DNA of 64,000 nt from Chimaeribacter arupi (GTDB taxonomy: Bacteria > Pseudomonadota > Gammaproteobacteria > Enterobacterales > Enterobacteriaceae), in NCBI RefSeq assembly GCF_002858805.1, contig NZ_PJZI01000001.1, forward strand, positions 186,001-250,000. Reading direction: 5' to 3'. Below are positions 38,579 to 47,497 of this stretch, piece by piece (position 1 is the first letter of the stretch; each line of letters starts with the position of its first letter). The position numbers and the translations under genes were made by a program. The notes beneath the pieces are model-generated. The model was not told the origin of the DNA, did no database searches, and was given only the letters and a program-made list of their open reading frames with translations.

Positions 38579-38767
38579 ATGCAAATTATCAGCCCATTGA
38601 AAGCAAATGAGATCGTCGGCGGCGGCAAACCGAATACATGTAAGGCATTTACCTATATAAGCGACAACAAAAACGCATGTGTTGTCGATTACAGATGCTA
38701 TAACAAACATGGTAACGTCGATAAAAATAAGTCATTTATCGAATATCATCCGAAAAACTGGTGCTGA
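38579..38767 (+). CDS. Small four-cysteine peptide with double-glycine leader (DUF4762-like)
   Basis: Sixty-two codons preceded by AAAGGA seven bases before the ATG and followed by a terminator, so expression is credible. The N terminus MQIISPLKANEIVGGG resembles a double-glycine leader: hydrophobic at -12, Ser at -11, Ile at -4, GG at -2/-1. The remaining 47 or so residues are polar, basic and contain four cysteines (T-C-K, N-A-C, Y-R-C and a C-terminal W-C). From memory this cysteine layout (C-x-xx-Y ... C ... C-x-x-K-x-G ... C) resembles the enterobacterial DUF4762 small proteins, whose function is not established. No transporter, protease or immunity gene is next to it. Codon use is AT-rich, unlike its neighbours. 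It could be a bacteriocin-like or signalling peptide, or an ordinary small periplasmic protein. Confidence 0.7.
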   Translation: MQIISPLKANEIVGGGKPNTCKAFTYISDNKNACVVDYRCYNKHGNVDKNKSFIEYHPKNWC

Positions 38768-38779
38768 TGACACGCCCCG

Positions 38780-38806
38780 AACCGGCCTTTTACACGCCGG
38801 TTTTTT
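38780..38806 (+). terminator. Terminator after the small peptide gene
   Basis: AACCGGC and GCCGGTT arms with a nine-base loop are followed by a T-run. It begins 13 bases after the stop. Confidence 0.88.
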
Positions 38807-39030
38807 AATGGCCGCCGCATCGTTATAAATACGTTAATAGCATCTTACGGAGCACGTTATTATTCTGTTTTTCTATACCTTTCTGATCAGGCTATTTACG
38901 CCCTGTCCCCCTATTAAGGCGATGGCACCAGGCCGCGGCGGTATTGAAAAACATCATAAACAGAACAGGAGATAACGACATTGAATCAGTGCCTGGAAGG
39001 AGCCGCGCAGGATATTTTCCGGAGTGCGCA

Positions 39031-39843
39031 ATGAGCCTCATCTATACCGCACAGCATGCTGAGCAGTGGGCCGAATTTTCAGGTGACCGCAATCCGCTGC
39101 ATTTTGACCTGAAACGGGCGGCAAGCATGGGCTTACCCGAGGTAGCCATTCATGGGATGCGCGCCCTGCTGGACGGCAAAGCCGCACTGAGCCGGGCGGC
39201 AGGCCGGGCCACCTTCCCGGAAGACACCGTGCTGCGGTTTCATGCACGCTTACGGCAGCCGACGCTATGCCGCACCCCGTATGAATTGCCGATCGCCGCA
39301 TCGCCGGAGGCAAAAAAGTGGCAGGCGAAATGTGTGGCGCGGCATACTGGTGACGTCACCTATTCCGCCGCGCTGCATGAAACGTCAGCCCTCACCTTTG
39401 CAGAGGCCTATACCCCGTATGAACTCTGCTACGGCCCGATGTTTGCCCTGTTGGATAAGATCTCTGCTGTGACCGGCGCATACCCCTGGATAGCCCTGGA
39501 TGCCATGCTGTTCAGCCGGATCGTGCATGCGCCTGAAACCCTGATAACCGTGCATGACGTGTTGCCTGGGTTGCACGCCACCAACCTGGTTGATGTTTTT
39601 ACGCAGGTGCCGCTGGTGCAAACCCACCATGAAACCCGGTTTTCGGCGTCGCTGCTCTATACCGGCCGGGTGCAACAGCCTGCTTCGTTGCACTATTGCA
39701 TTACGCCGACACTGGTTCTGGGCGACAGCGCCGGCGGCGTTGTGCTCAGGATGGGGATCCAGTGTTTCCAGCAGCATGAGCCGCTGATGGACGTCGCCGT
39801 GACGTTAAAAACCTGGCCGGCATCAGCCCCAGTAAAAGGCTGA
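39031..39843 (+). CDS. MaoC-like double hot-dog dehydratase/hydratase-like protein
   Basis: The 270-residue protein begins with a MaoC/hydratase-2-type hot-dog motif, 'FSGDRNPLHFDLKRAASMGLPEVAIHGM' (about residues 15-42), which includes the catalytic Asp/His pair of (R)-specific enoyl hydratases (D20 and H25 region). A second half of similar size follows, as in double hot-dog enzymes. The natural substrate would be an enoyl- or hydroxyacyl-CoA/ACP, but no fatty-acid or polyketide gene lies nearby. ATG 39031 is used because CGGAG precedes it. A 17-codon TTG-started frame (38981-39034) after AGGAG ends in an ATGA overlap with this start and may be a coupling leader. A longer in-frame start at 38944 has no ribosome-binding site. 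Confidence 0.65.
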   Translation: MSLIYTAQHAEQWAEFSGDRNPLHFDLKRAASMGLPEVAIHGMRALLDGKAALSRAAGRATFPEDTVLRFHARLRQPTLCRTPYELPIAASPEAKKWQAKCVARHTGDVTYSAALHETSALTFAEAYTPYELCYGPMFALLDKISAVTGAYPWIALDAMLFSRIVHAPETLITVHDVLPGLHATNLVDVFTQVPLVQTHHETRFSASLLYTGRVQQPASLHYCITPTLVLGDSAGGVVLRMGIQCFQQHEPLMDVAVTLKTWPASAPVKG

Positions 39844-39863
39844 AGCCAGGCAGGCGGCAATAA

Positions 39864-39900
39864 AAAAGCCTGAACCCCTGGAAAGCAGGTTCAGGCTTTT
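39864..39900 (+). terminator. Terminator after the MaoC-like gene
   Basis: Thirteen-base arms AAAAGCCTGAACC/GGTTCAGGCTTTT with an 11-base loop. It is symmetrical and can also serve the convergent GlsB gene. Confidence 0.88.
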
Positions 39901-39953
39901 CAGCCGTATCGGGCCTGGCTTATCACGCCGCCGGCCCTGAACAACGGTCTGTG

Positions 39954-40202
39954 TCAGCTACGGACTTTACGGTAGATAAACAGCACCACCAGCGCACCGA
40001 TAACCGCGACAACAAAGCTGCCGAAGTTGAAGCCATCCACCCGGCCAAAGCCGAAGAACGTACTGATCCAGCCACCGACCACGGCACCGATGATCCCCAG
40101 GATGATGGTAATGAAGAAGCCACCGCCATCTTTACCCGGCATGATCCACTTAGCCAGGATACCTGCGATCAGACCAAAAATAATCCAAGATAAAATTCCC
40201 AT
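39954..40202 (-). CDS. GlsB/YeaQ/YmgE family membrane protein
   Basis: An 82-residue, very hydrophobic, glycine-rich protein with three predicted membrane segments: 'GILSWIIFGLIAGILAKWI', 'GFFITIILGIIGAVVGGWIS' and 'FGSFVVAVIGALVVLFIY'. The central 'MPGKDGGGFFITIILGIIGA' is diagnostic of the family also called transglycosylase-associated proteins. Members are stress-induced in enterobacteria (YeaQ, YmgE), but no enzymatic role is proven. The start at MGILSW has GGAGGAG directly upstream; the longer open frame upstream is not coding. Confidence 0.88.
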   Translation of the reverse strand: MGILSWIIFGLIAGILAKWIMPGKDGGGFFITIILGIIGAVVGGWISTFFGFGRVDGFNFGSFVVAVIGALVVLFIYRKVRS

Positions 40203-40608
40203 AGACTCCTCCAACAGTGTCTTTAGCCGGGCTGTTACGCCATGCGGGCGTCGCCACAGCGACATGTTTACGTTCCTGTGCCGCACCGGCATCTCCCGCC
40301 GCGGTGTAAACAAAAGTAAGTCTAGCAGGGGTTAAGAAAACTGCACAAAATCAGCATGTAGGCGCTTATTTCTTCATCTGCGGCGTTTTTTTGTACCACT
40401 TACGGGCCTTTTTCCAGCGCTGACATAAAGCATGTCAATCAAGGTTTGTTCAGGGTAAGGTTGCGTAAAATATACACCAGTTTTTTTGAATGAGTTCCTC
40501 AAAACATCCCGTTTTTCTTTTGAACCCCTGCCGCCTATAATTATCTCATCGAAAGGAAACGCCCTTTCAAACCGGATAAATTCAACTCTTACTGACAGGA
40601 AATGCATC
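40203..40608. promoter_or_regulatory. Intergenic region with promoter of the YdgH-family gene
   Basis: About 400 bases without a gene. A perfect TATAAT hexamer at 40536-40541 lies 68 bases before the downstream ATG; no good -35 element stands at the matching distance, as often seen for stress-type promoters. The leftward promoter of the GlsB gene should also be here but was not recognised. Confidence 0.5.
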
Positions 40609-40866
40609 ATGAAAAACATCAAATATTTTGCAGTAGCTGCTACCCTCTCCCTGGCTGCCTTCGCCGGTACTGCTGCGGCAGCAACCCTGACCCAACAAGA
40701 CGCCGGTGAGAAATTGGGCGTGGTCACTGCCAGCGGTGCAACCGACCTCTCCACCGTAGAAGCGCAACTGGCAGAGAAAGCCCAGCAGGCGGGTGCCTCT
40801 TCCTACCGCATCATTTCCGTGACCGGCAACAACAAGCTGCACGGTACAGCTGAACTCTATAAATAA
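40609..40866 (+). CDS. YdgH/BhsA/McbA-like (DUF1471) periplasmic stress protein
   Basis: Eighty-five residues with a clear signal peptide (MKNIKYFAVAATLSLAAFAGTAAA|ATLTQQDA). The small DUF1471 domain ends 'ASSYRIISVTGNNKLHGTAELYK', the family signature (YRIxS...GTAxxYK). Members such as BhsA, McbA and YhcN respond to acid, peroxide, metal or biofilm conditions in enterobacteria. CAGGA precedes the ATG; the longer open frame starting at 40486 has no support. It is a single-gene unit. Confidence 0.9.
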   Translation: MKNIKYFAVAATLSLAAFAGTAAAATLTQQDAGEKLGVVTASGATDLSTVEAQLAEKAQQAGASSYRIISVTGNNKLHGTAELYK

Positions 40867-41058
40867 GCCCGGCGTATTCCAGGTGATGCCGGCAGGCGCA
40901 ACGCGATGCCGGTTCACTGGATGCCTGATGTCACCCCCTTCCCTTAATTACAGCGTGTTTTTCGGCACATCTTCCATAATGACAACCTTTCACTAACAAG
41001 CAGTTGCCTGCCTGTTGAGCGGCTTATATGCTGGCCTCTTTCTTTAGCCGGAGCCGCC

Positions 41059-41682
41059 ATGACCCTCACTGAATCCCTGATTTCCTTCTCCTTTGCTGCC
41101 GGGGTACTGACCCTGACGCCGGGGCTGGACACTGCCTTAATCCTGCGCACTGCCGCCACAGAAAACAGCCGTAAAGCCTTACAGGCCGCGATGGGCATTA
41201 ACGCCGGGTGCCTGGTGTGGGGCGCACTGGTGGCGCTTGGGCTGGGGGCGCTGCTGGCCGCCTCCGAGCTGGCGTTTACCACCCTGAAATGGATCGGCGC
41301 GGGCTACCTCTGCTGGCTTGGCCTGAACATGATCCTGCGGCCGCGCACCGCTATGGCACCGGAAACGGCAACCGCGGCGTCCCCCGGCAGTAACTGGTTC
41401 GTCAAAGGGCTGTTCGGCAATCTCCTCAACCCTAAAATGGGCGTGTTTTATGTCTCCTTCCTGCCGCAGTTTGTGCCGTCCGGTTACCCGATGGCTGCCT
41501 CGGTATTTGGCCTGGCGGTGATCCATGTGCTGATCGGTACGCTGTGGTCCTGCACGCTGATTGCCGCTACCCGCCCGCTGGCACGCTGGCTGCGCCGCCC
41601 GGCAGTGGTCAAAACGCTGGATCGGCTGACCGGCTGCGTTTTCCTGGCGTTTGCTGCCCGCCTGGCAACCACACGCCGCTAA
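41059..41682 (+). CDS. LysE/RhtB family amino-acid exporter
   Basis: The 207-residue protein has about six transmembrane segments and the LysE-family N-terminal motif 'GVLTLTPGLDTALILRTAATE' (equivalent to the TPGPxx motif). The 'GYLCWLGLNMI' and 'GLFGNLLNPKMGVFYVSFLPQF' segments are also family features. It should export one or more amino acids or small metabolites; the substrate cannot be told from sequence. It stands alone with intergenic DNA on both sides. Confidence 0.9.
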   Translation: MTLTESLISFSFAAGVLTLTPGLDTALILRTAATENSRKALQAAMGINAGCLVWGALVALGLGALLAASELAFTTLKWIGAGYLCWLGLNMILRPRTAMAPETATAASPGSNWFVKGLFGNLLNPKMGVFYVSFLPQFVPSGYPMAASVFGLAVIHVLIGTLWSCTLIAATRPLARWLRRPAVVKTLDRLTGCVFLAFAARLATTRR

Positions 41683-41870
41683 GCATTTTAGAACGCCGCC
41701 CCGGCCGGCCGTGGTAAACCCAGCCATTGCCGGCCGGAAAGCGAGACGCTATTACACCAATTTTGCTCAATTTGTGGACGGCCGTCACATGCCCACTATC
41801 CTTTAAGGGTTAACTCCCGCTTTTCCGGCCAGCCCGGACAAAGACAATGCAGACCTTAAGGAGGCAGGAA

Positions 41871-42896
41871 GTGGAACCCACAGGCAAAAAAGGTATTTCG
41901 CGGCGACAGGTGGTCGGCGGCATGTTAGGCGGCGTGGCGGCAGGCATGGCGCTGCCGGGCGTGGCACAAGCCGCCACCGGGGACACCAGCACCGCCGGGC
42001 AGGCCGTGCCGCTGGCGGTTAAACAGAACCCGATTGATCAGTATCCGAAACCGCCTTTCGCCCGCCAGCCGCAAGACCCGCCGGGGCTGGCAGGCAAAAT
42101 GCAGCCGCGCCCCGATCATGGGGAAAACAGCTACCGCGGTGCCGGCAAACTGGTTGGCCGCAAGGCGCTGATCACCGGCGGTGATTCGGGCATCGGCCGT
42201 GCCGCGGCCATTGCTTACGCCCGTGAAGGGGCCGATGTCGCCATCAACTACCTGCCAGTAGAAGAGCCGGATGCGCGCGAAGTGATCGACCTGATCCGTG
42301 CCGAAGGGCGCAATGCCGTGGCGATCCCCGGCGATCTGCGTGACGAGGCATTCTGCAAAAAACTGGTGAGTGAAGCCGTGGAGAAGCTCGGCGGGCTGGA
42401 CATTGTGGTGAATAACGCCGGTCACCAGCAATCCGTGGATTCGATTCTGGATCTCACCAGCGAACAGTTTGATACCACCTTCAAAACCAACGTCTATGCG
42501 ATGTTCTGGCTGACCAAAGCCGCCATCCCGCATCTGCAACCGGGCGCAGCGATTATTAATACTGCCTCGGTGCAGGCATTCAAACCGGGTGAAGCCCTGC
42601 TGGATTACGCGTCAACCAAGGCCGCGATTGTGGCGTTTACCAAAGCGCTGGCCAAGCAGATCGCACAGAAAGGCATCCGGGTTAACGCCGTGGCGCCCGG
42701 CCCTTACTGGACACCTTTGCAGTCCAGCGGCGGTCAGCCACAGGAAAAAGTGATGCAGTTCGGCAGCGATGCGCCGTTTGGCCGCCCCGGCCAGCCGGTC
42801 GAAATCGCCCCGCTGTATGTGCTGCTGGCCTCCCAGGAAGCCAGTTTCACCTCCGGGCAGGTCTGGGGATCGGACGGCGGCACCGGCACGGCCTGA
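41871..42896 (+). CDS. Tat-exported short-chain dehydrogenase (YghA-like)
   Basis: The 341-residue protein joins a twin-arginine signal (S10-R11-R12-Q-V-V, hydrophobic stretch, AQA near residue 34) to a complete SDR domain. The SDR domain has TGGDSGIG (102-109), NNAG and the active-site YASTK. The catalytic half is close to E. coli YghA, as in 'RAAAIAYAREGADVAINYLP' and 'VAPGPYWTPLQSSGGQ'. The start is GTG at 41871, because TAAGGAGG lies six bases upstream; an in-frame ATG at 41847 precedes that site. YghA as known to me has no export signal, so a Tat-exported version, folded with its cofactor before export, is notable. The substrate is unknown, with aldehydes or ketones expected. Confidence 0.85.
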   Translation: MEPTGKKGISRRQVVGGMLGGVAAGMALPGVAQAATGDTSTAGQAVPLAVKQNPIDQYPKPPFARQPQDPPGLAGKMQPRPDHGENSYRGAGKLVGRKALITGGDSGIGRAAAIAYAREGADVAINYLPVEEPDAREVIDLIRAEGRNAVAIPGDLRDEAFCKKLVSEAVEKLGGLDIVVNNAGHQQSVDSILDLTSEQFDTTFKTNVYAMFWLTKAAIPHLQPGAAIINTASVQAFKPGEALLDYASTKAAIVAFTKALAKQIAQKGIRVNAVAPGPYWTPLQSSGGQPQEKVMQFGSDAPFGRPGQPVEIAPLYVLLASQEASFTSGQVWGSDGGTGTA

Positions 42897-42958
42897 TCCT
42901 GCGACGGTCTGGGCCTGTTTCAGAGGGCGCGGCATCTGCTGCGCCTTTCTTGTTGATG

Positions 42959-43651
<693 letters not shown>

Positions 43652-43737
43652 CTAAGCTATTGTTATCTCTGTTTTGTATTACCTGAGTCAATGTGTTTAT
43701 TTTTTATTCGCATCACGCTCAGTCTGTAAGGACCTTT

Positions 43738-44313
43738 ATGCCGGATATTGCACAGCTTATTACTGACTATGGTTATTGGGCGCTGTTGGCCGGCTGCCTG
43801 CTGGAGGGGGAAACCATTACCTTGCTCGGCGGTATTGCCGCACATCATGGCTTGCTGAAATTACCCTGGGTGCTGGCAGTCGTGGCTTTTGGCGGCTGCC
43901 TGGGTGATCAGATCCTCTACTTTGCCGGACGCCGGTTTGGCCCAATGTTGCTGGGCAAACTGACACGCCGGAAACCGCAGATTGACCGCGCCAACCAGCT
44001 CATTAACCACCATCCGGCGTTGTTTGTCCTGGGTGTCCGGTTTATGTATGGCTTCCGCATTATTGGCCCGCTGATTATTGGTGCCAGTAAAATGCCGGTG
44101 GCTCGTTTTGTCAGCCTGAACATTCTGGGTGCCTGCATCTGGGCGCTGGTCTGGGTGCTGCTGGGCTATTTCTGCGGCCATTTCATTGAAACCCTGCTGG
44201 GGTCACTGGACAAAAAGACGTCCGGCGCGTTGCTGATTATCGGGGCAGTGGCACTGGTACTGCTGCTGAAATTTCTGCTCAGCCGCATGGATAACCAGAA
44301 AAAAAGCAAATAA
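43738..44313 (+). CDS. yohD: DedA-family membrane protein YohD
   Basis: The 191-residue protein matches E. coli YohD (192). It shows the DedA motif 'EGETITLLGGIAAHHGLL' near residue 23, 'GDQILYFAGRRFG' near 60 and the conserved 'GVRFMYGFRIIGPLIIGAS' near 105. DedA proteins are inner-membrane proteins that help recycle lipid carriers or phospholipids and maintain the proton gradient. TAAGGA precedes the ATG. Confidence 0.9.
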   Translation: MPDIAQLITDYGYWALLAGCLLEGETITLLGGIAAHHGLLKLPWVLAVVAFGGCLGDQILYFAGRRFGPMLLGKLTRRKPQIDRANQLINHHPALFVLGVRFMYGFRIIGPLIIGASKMPVARFVSLNILGACIWALVWVLLGYFCGHFIETLLGSLDKKTSGALLIIGAVALVLLLKFLLSRMDNQKKSK

Positions 44314-44321
44314 CACGGACG

Positions 44322-44350
44322 CCCTGACGCAATTCAGGTTTGCGTCAGGG
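44322..44350 (+). repeat. Strong hairpin after yohD
   Basis: Eleven-base perfect arms CCCTGACGCAA/TTGCGTCAGGG with a seven-base loop lie nine bases after the stop. There is no T-run on either strand. The rest of the 305-base gap (44351-44618) is AT-rich and shows no gene. Confidence 0.6.
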
Positions 44351-44618
44351 AGAACACAAATGCGGAAATAGTTTTGGGTTAAAACTACTACCCTCATTAT
44401 ATATTGGACTCAATGCATTATTTCTTAGGTTATGCTTACCTGTTATTAACTATGCGACCAAAATCACAGAACTCAGCCCTTTAATTACATAATTTGTCAT
44501 TACGGCCCTCATTTATTTATATTCACCAAAAAGTTAAATAGCCTGCATAGACTGCGGAAACAGGCTTAACGCCTCTTACCCGCTACGTTTTCATTCTGTT
44601 AACCACAAAGGAAATATA

Positions 44619-44915
44619 ATGACTGCACACTGGATTATTAATGAATATCTTGAGGCTTGCTCTTTACCCCAGAATCTGGCCGGTGCCTTTCCCGCACTGG
44701 TGGAGCCGCTGGTCGGTATAGGCTATATGCCGGTGCTGTATTGTGGGCACCAGCGTGTTCATGGCACTAATTATATGCTGATTTGTAAGAGAACGCCTTT
44801 TGTGCCGGGTTTCCCGTCTACACTGGTGAAATGTGTTATCCATGAAACACTCCCTGTTGCAGGCCAGAGAAATTACCATATTGTTGCTATCGAAGACTTT
44901 ATGGTTATCCATTAA
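44619..44915 (+). CDS. Hypothetical 98-residue protein
   Basis: Not recognised. An AAAGGAAA ribosome-binding site lies six bases before the ATG. The product has no signal peptide or membrane helix, and contains three cysteines and several His, Tyr and Pro residues (e.g. PVLYCGHQRVHGTNYMLICKR). Its composition (mixed polar/hydrophobic, no low complexity) looks like a real small globular protein. It is surrounded by AT-rich DNA and has no co-directional neighbour at operon distance, so context gives no function. It might be a remnant of, or cargo in, an acquired segment. Confidence 0.55.
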   Translation: MTAHWIINEYLEACSLPQNLAGAFPALVEPLVGIGYMPVLYCGHQRVHGTNYMLICKRTPFVPGFPSTLVKCVIHETLPVAGQRNYHIVAIEDFMVIH

Positions 44916-45058
44916 TCACATTTCCCCGTTACATTAAAGAGCATAAAAGGCAGGTGAAATTTACCGTGCTACCCGATGCTCAACACCCTGACCAAAAAAA
45001 AATCCATCTACCCCACACTTTATTATTTAATGAGGCACACGGCGAGCACGTGCATAAT

Positions 45059-45078
45059 AAAGATACCGCGGTATCTTT
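45059..45078. repeat. Perfect 20-bp palindrome
   Basis: AAAGATACCGCGGTATCTTT is exactly self-complementary and can be extended by four more pairs on each side with a single-base bulge. T residues follow. It may be the terminator of the hypothetical gene at 44619-44915 or a protein-binding site. The remaining DNA from 44916 to 45286 contains an 82-codon frame that I do not accept as a gene. Confidence 0.6.
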
Positions 45079-45286
45079 TATTAACAGGAGAAATAAAAAT
45101 AAATGGGCGGGCGATTTTGTCCCTCAGCGATTAACCGCCCGTTCAGGGGCCGCTTCCGGCCCCTTCCTGTCACGCTTACCTTTTCTGCGATCCGCCTCGT
45201 AAATTTTTAAAACAGCGTTCCAATTATAAAAATCCCTTTGTTATGCTGCCCCCTGGTCGCCCATTCATTAACGAGCAGGAGTCAGG

Positions 45287-45862
45287 ATGAGCAAGCGTGT
45301 CGCCATACTGTTGGCAGAAGGATTTGAAGAAGCGGAAGCAGTTATCGTACTCGACGTGTTACAGCGGCTGGGGGTGGACGTCGTCACCGTGGCCTGCCAG
45401 GCCACGCGCCACGTGGTGAGTTATCACGGGCTGAATGTCACGGCCGACTGCCTGTTATCAGACGTGCGCACCACGCTGTTTGATGCGGTCGTGCTGCCCG
45501 GCGGCCCGCAAGGCACGGTAAACCTGGCGGCCAGCCCGCAGGTGACGGAGTTTATCCGTGAACACGATCAGGCAGAAAAATGGATCTGCCCGCTCTGCTC
45601 GGCCGCAGCACGGGTACTCGGCGGCAACCGGCTGTTACGGGGGAGGCGCTACGTCTGCTCAGGCGATCTCCACCACACCGTGGATGATGGCGTCTACGTG
45701 GATGCGCATGTCGTGGAGGATGGCAACCTGATCAGCGGCCGGGGCCTGGGCGTGGCGTTCGACTTCGCTTTTTATCTGGCCTGGCGGCTGACCGGCGAAA
45801 AAGAAGCAATCAATTTTCAGGCGGAACATATTTATTACGACAGCTGGCGCGTCCCGCAGTAA
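45287..45862 (+). CDS. DJ-1/PfpI family protein
   Basis: The 191-residue protein shows the DJ-1 superfamily plan: 'RVAILLAEGFEEAEAVIVLDVL' with the conserved acidic residue near 15, 'DAVVLPGGPQGT', and the nucleophile-elbow region 'KWICPLCSAAARVL' with two cysteines (about 100 and 103). It is related to YajL/DJ-1, proteins linked to oxidative stress and glyoxal/protein repair, although the enzymatic role of the family is debated. The elbow reads ICPLCSAA rather than the usual ICAAP, so the reactive residue should not be assumed. CAGGAG precedes the ATG. Confidence 0.85.
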   Translation: MSKRVAILLAEGFEEAEAVIVLDVLQRLGVDVVTVACQATRHVVSYHGLNVTADCLLSDVRTTLFDAVVLPGGPQGTVNLAASPQVTEFIREHDQAEKWICPLCSAAARVLGGNRLLRGRRYVCSGDLHHTVDDGVYVDAHVVEDGNLISGRGLGVAFDFAFYLAWRLTGEKEAINFQAEHIYYDSWRVPQ

Positions 45863-45886
45863 TACGCCAATCCATTCCTGTTATTG

Positions 45887-45919
45887 ATAAAACGTGATGC
45901 TCCCATCATCACGTTTTAT
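45887..45919 (+). terminator. Terminator after the DJ-1 family gene
   Basis: Thirteen-base arms ATAAAACGTGATG/CATCACGTTTTAT with a seven-base loop, followed by T-rich sequence. Confidence 0.88.
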
Positions 45920-46002
45920 TTTCATCTCCACAGATCCTCTTTTACCGGCCTGTGCTGCCGTAAAGGAAAAAATCCTTTCACAAAAACCGGTTACCGCGAT
46001 CA

Positions 46003-46034
46003 CATAAATAAAGAAACGTAATTTCATAAACAAA
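46003..46034 (+). promoter_or_regulatory. Direct repeat upstream of yicJI, possible activator site
   Basis: CATAAATAAA (46003-46012) and CATAAACAAA (46025-46034) are repeated in the same orientation 22 bases apart, about two helical turns. AraC-family activators such as XylR bind pairs of direct repeats. The xylose regulator gene lies in the same cluster, but the assignment is inference. Confidence 0.4.
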
Positions 46035-46116
46035 TATCAGAATGGCCGCCCTCATCCGGCTGGTTTAAAAACGTGGCTACCTTTACGCGCAGCACGCCTG
46101 ATTAGGGATGGTTGAA

Positions 46117-47484
46117 ATGAGTGAAGTTCTCTCGGTTAAAGAAAAAATCGGTTACGGTCTCGGGGATGCAGCCAGCCACATCGTGTTTGATAATGTCATG
46201 CTGTATATGATGTTTTTCTATACGGATATTTTCGGCATCCCGGCCGGGTATGTCGGCACCCTATTTTTACTGGCCCGTGCGCTGGATGCCATTTCCGACC
46301 CCTGCATGGGGCTCATCGCTGACCGCACGCGCACCCGCTTCGGCAAATTTCGTCCTTATGTTCTGTTCGGTGCCATTCCTTTCGGCATTGTCTGCGTCTT
46401 TACCTACAGCACCCCGGATCTCAGCATGAGCGGAAAAATGATTTATGCCGCCGTGACCTATACCCTGCTGACGCTGATGTATACGGTGGTCAATATCCCT
46501 TATTGCGCCCTGGGCGGCGTGGTCACTGCCGATCCGGCCCAGCGTATCTCTCTGCAATCCTACCGGTTTGTGCTGGCCACCGCAGGCGGCATGCTGAGCA
46601 CCGTGCTGATGATGCCGCTGGTGTCACTGATTGGCGGGGAGAATAAAGCGCTCGGTTACCAGGGCGGGATTGCCGTGCTGGCGCTGGTCGCGGTGGTGAT
46701 GCTGGCTATCTGTTTCGCCACCACCAAAGAGCGTGTCAGTGACGAAGGCACACTCAAAGGCACCATGCGTGAGGACTTGCGCGACATCTGGCAAAACGAC
46801 CAGTGGCGCGTGGTGGGCTGGCTGACGTTGCTGAATATCCTGGCGGTGTCGGTGCGTGGCGGGGCAATGATGTATTACGTCACCTATATTCTCGGCAACC
46901 CGGCCGTGTTCGCGATGTTCCTCGCCACCTACTCAGTAGGGAATCTGTTCGGCAGTGCCCTGGCAAAACCGCTCACAGACTGGAAATGCAAAGTCAGCGT
47001 CTTCTGGTGGACTAACGCAGCGCTGGCCGTGCTCAGCCTTGCCATGTTCTGGGTACCGGTCAGTGCCAATATCACCATGTTTATCTTCATCTTTATTATC
47101 GGTGTGCTGCACCAGCTGGTGACGCCGATCCAGTGGGTGATGATGTCCGATACCGTGGATTACGGCGAATGGAAAAACGGCAAGCGCCTGACCGGCATCA
47201 GCTTTGCCGGCACCCTGTTTGTGCTGAAGCTCGGGCTGGCCCTCGGCGGCGCACTGATTGGCTGGTTACTGGCCGGGGCGGGCTACCAGTCCGGCGCGGC
47301 AACGCAAAATGCAGCCACCCTCACCAGCATTATCGCCCTGTTCACCCTGGTACCGGGGATCTGCTACCTGCTGAGCGCGTTAATTTGCAAGCGCTTCTAT
47401 ACCCTGCGCACCCCGATGCTGCGAACCATTCTTGATGAGCTGGCCGCAGGCGTTCGCCGTAACCAGCAACAATTTTTGAAGTAA
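46117..47484 (+). CDS. yicJ: GPH-family sugar:cation symporter YicJ
   Basis: The 455-residue protein has twelve membrane segments and the GPH family motif '[26 protein letters not shown]'. It aligns with E. coli YicJ from the first residues ([21 protein letters not shown]) to the C terminus. It should import alpha-xylosides such as isoprimeverose together with a cation. The start at 46117 is preferred over 46108 because it matches the family start and leaves room for the AGGGA site. It is followed after 13 bases by yicI, which degrades the imported sugar. Confidence 0.94.
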   Translation: MSEVLSVKEKIGYGLGDAASHIVFDNVMLYMMFFYTDIFGIPAGYVGTLFLLARALDAISDPCMGLIADRTRTRFGKFRPYVLFGAIPFGIVCVFTYSTPDLSMSGKMIYAAVTYTLLTLMYTVVNIPYCALGGVVTADPAQRISLQSYRFVLATAGGMLSTVLMMPLVSLIGGENKALGYQGGIAVLALVAVVMLAICFATTKERVSDEGTLKGTMREDLRDIWQNDQWRVVGWLTLLNILAVSVRGGAMMYYVTYILGNPAVFAMFLATYSVGNLFGSALAKPLTDWKCKVSVFWWTNAALAVLSLAMFWVPVSANITMFIFIFIIGVLHQLVTPIQWVMMSDTVDYGEWKNGKRLTGISFAGTLFVLKLGLALGGALIGWLLAGAGYQSGAATQNAATLTSIIALFTLVPGICYLLSALICKRFYTLRTPMLRTILDELAAGVRRNQQQFLK

Positions 47485-47497
47485 CAGGAGAAGTGAG

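Noticed and set aside
38597-38767. A bacteriocin operon around the double-glycine peptide
   Set aside because: No immunity, transporter, peptidase or modification gene is present within several kilobases, so only the peptide gene is claimed.
40530-40541. TTGAAC/TATAAT as a standard sigma-70 promoter
   Set aside because: The TTGAAC hexamer is only 10 bases from TATAAT; only the -10 element is retained as a candidate.
44322-44350. Terminator after yohD
   Set aside because: Perfect 11-bp stem but no T-run on either strand; recorded as a hairpin only.
44954-45202. 82-codon frame with GTG start
   Set aside because: It runs across the 20-bp palindrome and a GC hairpin, its second half is Arg/Ser-rich and unlike a protein, and the start is weak.
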